A DNA stretch of 8,861 bases, from NCBI GenBank assembly GCA_030673005.1, contig DAOVFI010000088.1, forward strand, positions 1 through 8,861, written 5' to 3'. This DNA comes from Planctomycetales bacterium. GTDB lineage: Bacteria; Planctomycetota; Phycisphaerae; SM23-33. The translations under genes were made by a program, and so were the position numbers. Under the pieces are notes generated by a model. The model did not search any database and was not told the origin of the DNA. It saw only the letters and a program-made list of their open reading frames with translations. This document shows positions 6,303 through 8,861 of this stretch, in pieces. Each line of letters starts with the position of its first letter. Position 1 is the first letter of the stretch.

Positions 6303-7385
6303 ATGACCGACCGCGAGCGGTTTAATAAACAGATGCACTATCAAGCCGTGGATCGCTGCTTCAATATGGAGTTCGGTTACTGGAACGAGAATTTCCAGCA
6401 GTGGCCGATCTTTATCGAAAACGGCATCACCGACAACGACCAGGCCGACGTCTTCTTCAATTTCGACAGGATCGTCAGCCTGAGAGGTGGCATCTGGCTA
6501 AACCCGCCTTTCGAGGAAAAGACTGTCGAGGAAACGGGCACGACCCGGATAATCATGAACCCCGACGGGCTGCTGGCGGAGGTGCCCACCGACGGGCACG
6601 ATACGATCCCGCATTACATTAAATCCTCCATTGTTACGCCGGATGACTGGAAGCGCGTCAAGGCCGAGCGTTTCCGCCTGGACGACCCGGCCCGCAAGAT
6701 AGACATCGAGTCCGTCAAAAAGGCACACCCGCCGGGCCGGGATTACCCGCTGGGCGTCGGCTGCGGCTCGATGATCGGAAAGGTCCGCGATATGCTCACC
6801 TTCGAGGGCCTGGCCTACGCCTGTTACGACTATCCGCAAATGGTCGAGGACATGGTCGAGACCTGCTGCCTGCTGGTGGAGAATTTTCTCGACCAGGTGT
6901 TAGGGCAGATCGACTTCGACTACGCCAGCGGATGGGAGGATATATGTTTCAAGAACGGGCCGATCGTGTCGGTCGATTTCTTCAGGGACGTAGTAACGCC
7001 GCGATACAAGCGGATTGGTGACAGGCTCCACGCCGCCGGGATCGATCTATGGTACACCGACTGCGACGGCGACGTCAGGCCGATCCTGCCGTTCCTGCTC
7101 GAAGGCGGGATTAACTGCCTGTTCCCTTATGAAGTCAACTCCTGCGCGCATCCGGGCGAGTTGCTGGACGAATACGGCAAAGACCTCCGCATCATGGGCG
7201 GCTTCGACAAGATGGAACTCGGCAAAGGCCCGGCGGCCATAAAGAAATACATGGAATCGCTCGTCCCGTACGTCGAGCGCGGCGGATACATCCCGTTCTG
7301 CGACCACCGCTGCCCCCCGAACGTCAAACCTGTCGATTACCTCTATTACCTCGACCTGAAGGAACAGATGTTCGGGATGGGGTAA
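6303..7385 (+). CDS. Uroporphyrinogen decarboxylase-like (UROD/MtaA superfamily) protein
   Basis: This 360-residue protein belongs to the UROD-like TIM-barrel superfamily, which includes HemE and corrinoid/coenzyme M methyltransferases (MtaA, CmuA). Visible family segments are LGVGCGSMIGKVRDMLTFEGLAYACYD (about 150-176), GADIW-type LWYTDCDGDVRPILPFLLEGG (249-269), PYEVNSCAHPGEL (275-287), RIMGGFDKMEL (296-306) and GGYIPFCDHRCPPNV (327-341). The HemE N-terminal MRQAGR active-site motif is absent, so haem synthesis is unlikely. Cys254 in TDCDGD and Cys333/His335/Cys337 in CDHRC could bind a metal such as zinc, as Cys/His do in MtaA-type methyltransferases. A methyltransferase role is inferred; the substrate is unknown. 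The start at 6303 (TDRERFNKQMHYQ) is preferred because the family begins there, with GGAAA 6 nt upstream. An ATG at 6264, with AGGA 7 nt upstream, would add 13 residues of non-family sequence. The gene lies 57 bp after the membrane-protein gene. Confidence 0.85.
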   Translation: MTDRERFNKQMHYQAVDRCFNMEFGYWNENFQQWPIFIENGITDNDQADVFFNFDRIVSLRGGIWLNPPFEEKTVEETGTTRIIMNPDGLLAEVPTDGHDTIPHYIKSSIVTPDDWKRVKAERFRLDDPARKIDIESVKKAHPPGRDYPLGVGCGSMIGKVRDMLTFEGLAYACYDYPQMVEDMVETCCLLVENFLDQVLGQIDFDYASGWEDICFKNGPIVSVDFFRDVVTPRYKRIGDRLHAAGIDLWYTDCDGDVRPILPFLLEGGINCLFPYEVNSCAHPGELLDEYGKDLRIMGGFDKMELGKGPAAIKKYMESLVPYVERGGYIPFCDHRCPPNVKPVDYLYYLDLKEQMFGMG

Positions 7386-7396
7386 GGAAAAAACGC

Positions 7397-7425
7397 TTGC
7401 AAAAAAGGGAAAGATATAATATAAT
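7397..7425 (+). promoter_or_regulatory. Strong sigma-70-type promoter of the PEP-CTERM gene
   Basis: TTGCAA (7397-7402) and a perfect TATAAT (7420-7425) are separated by 17 nt in an A/T-rich stretch just after the UROD-like gene. A second overlapping TATAAT at 7415-7420 has poor spacing (12 nt). Transcription would start near 7432 and leave a leader of about 107 nt before the GTG at 7539. The leader (7432-7538) contains a weak hairpin around 7471-7489 (GCGTG...TACGC) but no riboswitch that I recognise. Confidence 0.65.
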
Positions 7426-7525
7426 TGTTGTTCGTCTATGAGAGGCGAGTTTTGTGGATTTGGTTGTCGGGCGTGTTACCCGGTTACGCAGAATAGATCA
7501 GGCATGTAAGACTCTAACAATTACT

Positions 7526-7532
7526 AAGGAGG
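7526..7532 (+). promoter_or_regulatory. Ribosome-binding site selecting a GTG start
   Basis: AAGGAGG is a full-strength Shine-Dalgarno sequence. It sits 6 nt before the GTG at 7539 and only 1 nt before an ATG at 7534 that opens the two-codon frame ATG AAG TGA. Spacing decides for the GTG as the gene start. Confidence 0.8.
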
Positions 7533-7538
7533 CATGAA

Positions 7539-8327
7539 GTGAGGAACGCGATTGTAATGGTCGGTGTGGTGTTAATTTTTGCTTGTCAGGTCCAGGCTGT
7601 TTATATCGGTTTTGAAGAATCGGAGGGCTATGTCAATGGCGCTCTGTATCATCAGCCGGACGAGTACGGCTGGCAGGGCGAACAGATTGCCTACTTCAAG
7701 GTGGCGGATCATGGCTATCCCAACTACGATTCAGACCACCTGCTCCGGGTTCATGCCGCATTAACCGACGGCAGCCCGGAACACCCGTACCGCTATGCCT
7801 GGAAACGTCTTGTTCCGGTTAGCGGCCTGGTCCAGGTCTCCTACACCTTCCTGATGGCAACGGGCAATGAGGCGCATCGTTCAGTTATCGCCTTCGGCAA
7901 GACGTCCGACAGCGGTTGGGGGCCATACATGGGTCTGAACGCCGAAGGCGACGAACGGACGCTCAAGCACTTCGACGGCAGCGTTTGGCATCCTATCGCC
8001 ACCGGCATCTATACCGGTCTTCCCGCCGCGTTCTACGATGTGTTCCTCGATATTGATTTGAATAACAATACACTCGACGCGGTCGTCCGAATTCACGAAG
8101 ACGGTTCGCTGTTCGCGTCGGTCAGCGGCCTGCCCCTGTGCAGCAACCCGGGGGATGTGCCGGACGAACTGGCCTACGTCATGGTCTCCAACGAAGGCAC
8201 CAATCGCCCCGGCGGCGCGCAGTACTATCACTTTTATGACAATCTGGATTACGTCCCCGAACCCGCTTCGCTGACGCTGTTCGGACTGGCCGGCCTGGCG
8301 ATCCTGCGACGACGACGGCGGGCCTGA
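7539..8327 (+). CDS. Exported PEP-CTERM sorting-domain protein
   Basis: This 262-residue protein is of unknown specific function. It opens with a signal peptide (MRNAIVMVGVVLIFACQVQA, residues 1-20, likely cut before VYIG). The mature part (about 21-235) is rich in aromatic residues and short strands (YIGFEESEGY, VSYTFLMATG, YDVFLDIDLNNN, HFYDNLDYV). It looks like a lectin-type (concanavalin-like) beta-sandwich, although no family can be named with certainty. The C-terminus is a clear PEP-CTERM tag: VPEP (239-242), a hydrophobic helix (LTLFGLAGLAIL) and RRRRRA. An exosortase would be expected to process it at the membrane. The start is a GTG backed by a perfect AAGGAGG, and the gene has its own strong promoter. 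Its TGA stop lies at the edge of a sequence homologous to the end of the UROD-like gene. Confidence 0.85.
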   Translation: MRNAIVMVGVVLIFACQVQAVYIGFEESEGYVNGALYHQPDEYGWQGEQIAYFKVADHGYPNYDSDHLLRVHAALTDGSPEHPYRYAWKRLVPVSGLVQVSYTFLMATGNEAHRSVIAFGKTSDSGWGPYMGLNAEGDERTLKHFDGSVWHPIATGIYTGLPAAFYDVFLDIDLNNNTLDAVVRIHEDGSLFASVSGLPLCSNPGDVPDELAYVMVSNEGTNRPGGAQYYHFYDNLDYVPEPASLTLFGLAGLAILRRRRRA

Positions 8328-8379
8328 AGATTACCTCTACTACCTCGACCTGAAGGAACAGATGTTCGGGATGAAGTAG
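8323..8379 (+). pseudogene. Orphan 3' end of a second UROD-like gene
   Basis: The segment reads, in frame, PEDYLYYLDLKEQMFGMK and then TAG (8377-8379). The intact UROD-like gene ends PVDYLYYLDLKEQMFGMG and then TAA. At DNA level 8329-8379 matches 7335-7385 at 47 of 51 positions with no gaps: one synonymous change, two in the penultimate codon and one in the stop. Similarity seems to begin at CCTG (8323-8326 against 7329-7332). Upstream of that the sequence is the PEP-CTERM gene, so the rest of the paralogue is missing. The fragment has no start and cannot be expressed alone. It is a remnant of a duplicated or recombined UROD-like gene. Confidence 0.8.
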
Positions 8380-8388
8380 GGTTAGTGC

Positions 8389-8509
8389 TCTGTCAACTTT
8401 GATTCTGTTGGTGGCACAGGTTTGTAACCTGTGCAGCCGCACAAGTTACTAACCCATATCAGCCGCACAGGTTACAAACCTGTGCCACCAAAACTTGATG
8501 ATTGACAGA
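8389..8509. repeat. Palindromic REP/MITE-like element
   Basis: Two 27-nt arms, 8408-8434 and 8465-8491, are perfect reverse complements. Outside them TCTGTCAA (8389-8396) and TTGACAGA (8502-8509) form a second inverted pair, giving terminal-repeat-like ends to a 121-bp unit. Each arm also contains its own hairpin: GCACAGGTT, a 3-nt loop, AACCTGTGC (8414-8434 and 8465-8485). A degenerate third copy begins at 8439 (GCACAAGTT, then ACT, then AACC), so the core can be read as three units of about 25-26 bp each ending in GCC. No target-site duplication is obvious and no transposase is nearby. The design resembles palindromic elements mobilised in trans by REP-associated tyrosine (RAYT-type) transposases; that link is inference. 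It sits between convergent genes, 9 bp from the stop of the dockerin gene, and could also terminate transcription from both sides. Confidence 0.8.
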
Positions 8510-8518
8510 ATACCAGGC

Positions 8519-8861
8519 TCAGGATTTTCGCCTTCGCTTCAGTAGAACCGGAACGGCTGCTCCGCATAACAAGAGCAACGTCGCCGGTTCGGGGATCTGT
8601 TGGGTGCTTTGGCCCCAGTCGGCCAGTACGATGTCAAGATCGGCCTGTCCGACCATCCCGTCGCCGGAGGGGTCGGGCGTCGAACCATGCGCTACACTGT
8701 CGCCCCATTCGGCCAGTACAAGGTCCAGGTCGGTCTGACCGACGAATCCGTCTTCGTTCAGGTCGCCGAGCAGGTACTCGGGTGTTATGTGCAACACGGC
8801 GTCGCCACTGAACGGGGCAGCGAACGTCTCACTTCCTCCACCGGCAACAGTTCCTCCGTCA
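8519..8861 (-). CDS. Dockerin type I repeat protein with PEP-CTERM tag (5' partial)
   Basis: The frame is open to the edge of the window, so the gene is 5' truncated; the GTG at 8797 is an internal valine, because the frame continues upstream (GGGSETFAAPFSGDAVLHITPEY). Two dockerin-type calcium loops follow: DLNEDGFVGQTDLD and, 30 residues later, DPSGDGMVGQADLD, each leading into a LVLAEWG or IVLADWG helix. At the DNA level the two copies are spaced by 90 bp (8621 and 8711 segments). The C-terminus is a PEP-CTERM tag: IPEPATLLLL, a hydrophobic stretch and KRRRKS, with the TGA at 8521-8519. In Planctomycetes this dockerin/PEP-CTERM ending is found on large secreted proteins. The dockerin pair may mediate calcium-dependent folding or protein contacts; no cohesin partner is visible. 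The catalytic or binding domains of the protein lie outside the window. Confidence 0.9.
   Translation of the reverse strand, partial: DGGTVAGGGSETFAAPFSGDAVLHITPEYLLGDLNEDGFVGQTDLDLVLAEWGDSVAHGSTPDPSGDGMVGQADLDIVLADWGQSTQQIPEPATLLLLCGAAVPVLLKRRRKS

Noticed and set aside
7432..7538. Leader of the PEP-CTERM gene as a riboswitch
   Set aside because: Only one weak 5-bp hairpin is visible and no known aptamer core (for example of the c-di-GMP type) is recognisable.
8179..8442. Minus-strand frame of 87 codons across the PEP-CTERM 3' end and the palindrome
   Set aside because: It spans a real gene, the UROD remnant and a repeat arm, and its residues (HRLQTCATN) are just the translated palindrome.
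8414..8485. Three spaced repeat units resembling a tiny CRISPR array
   Set aside because: The units are palindromic themselves, nearly contiguous (25-26 bp period) with no unique spacers of constant length, and no cas genes are present. A palindromic mobile or terminator element fits better.
8519..8797. Dockerin/PEP-CTERM gene as a complete 92-codon gene starting at a GTG
   Set aside because: The frame stays open to the window edge with composition typical of a secreted protein, and no ribosome-binding site supports the GTG. The gene is 5' partial.

Overview
The window looks like a chromosomal segment of a planctomycete, most likely of the Phycisphaerae or a related uncultured lineage. The reasons are three PEP-CTERM (exosortase-sorted) C-termini in under 9 kb, a type I dockerin pair fused to one of them, a large VWA plus glutamine-amidotransferase-like membrane protein, and a uroporphyrinogen-decarboxylase-like protein of a divergent type. 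All of these are common in that phylum. The taxonomic call is inference from gene content; no rRNA or marker phylogeny is available here.

Layout, left to right. (1) Positions 2-163 carry the 3' end of a PEP-CTERM protein gene on the plus strand. It converges, across a perfect 9-bp hairpin at 192-216, on a minus-strand 829-residue VWA/GATase-like membrane protein (229-2718). (2) A 108-bp gap with short tandem repeats separates this from a minus-strand GNAT acetyltransferase (2827-3384). (3) A divergent intergenic region leads to a plus-strand run: nadB, L-aspartate oxidase (3499-5133), then three tightly packed small genes. These are a PBECR-like putative nuclease (5144-5470), a DUF2283 protein (5455-5694) and a four-helix membrane protein (5691-6245), joined by a 10-bp gap, a 16-bp overlap and a 4-bp overlap. 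(4) A UROD-like protein gene follows (6303-7385). (5) A strong promoter and a GTG-started PEP-CTERM gene (7426 region and 7539-8327) come next. (6) Immediately after that gene is an orphan 3' end of a second UROD-like gene (8323-8379), followed by a palindromic repeat element (8389-8509). (7) The window ends inside a minus-strand dockerin/PEP-CTERM gene (8519-8861, 5' end outside).

How the genes work together. nadB makes iminoaspartate for NAD synthesis, but no nadA or nadC is visible. The three small genes behind it look like an accessory cassette sharing its transcript, and the first two resemble a toxin-antitoxin-type pair. The PEP-CTERM proteins are probably exported and processed by an exosortase encoded elsewhere. 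The most unusual structural signal is at 7329-8379: a near-identical copy of the last 17 codons of the UROD-like gene, including its stop, sits exactly behind the PEP-CTERM gene. This implies a duplication/insertion or recombination event. The next is the 121-bp palindromic element beside it.
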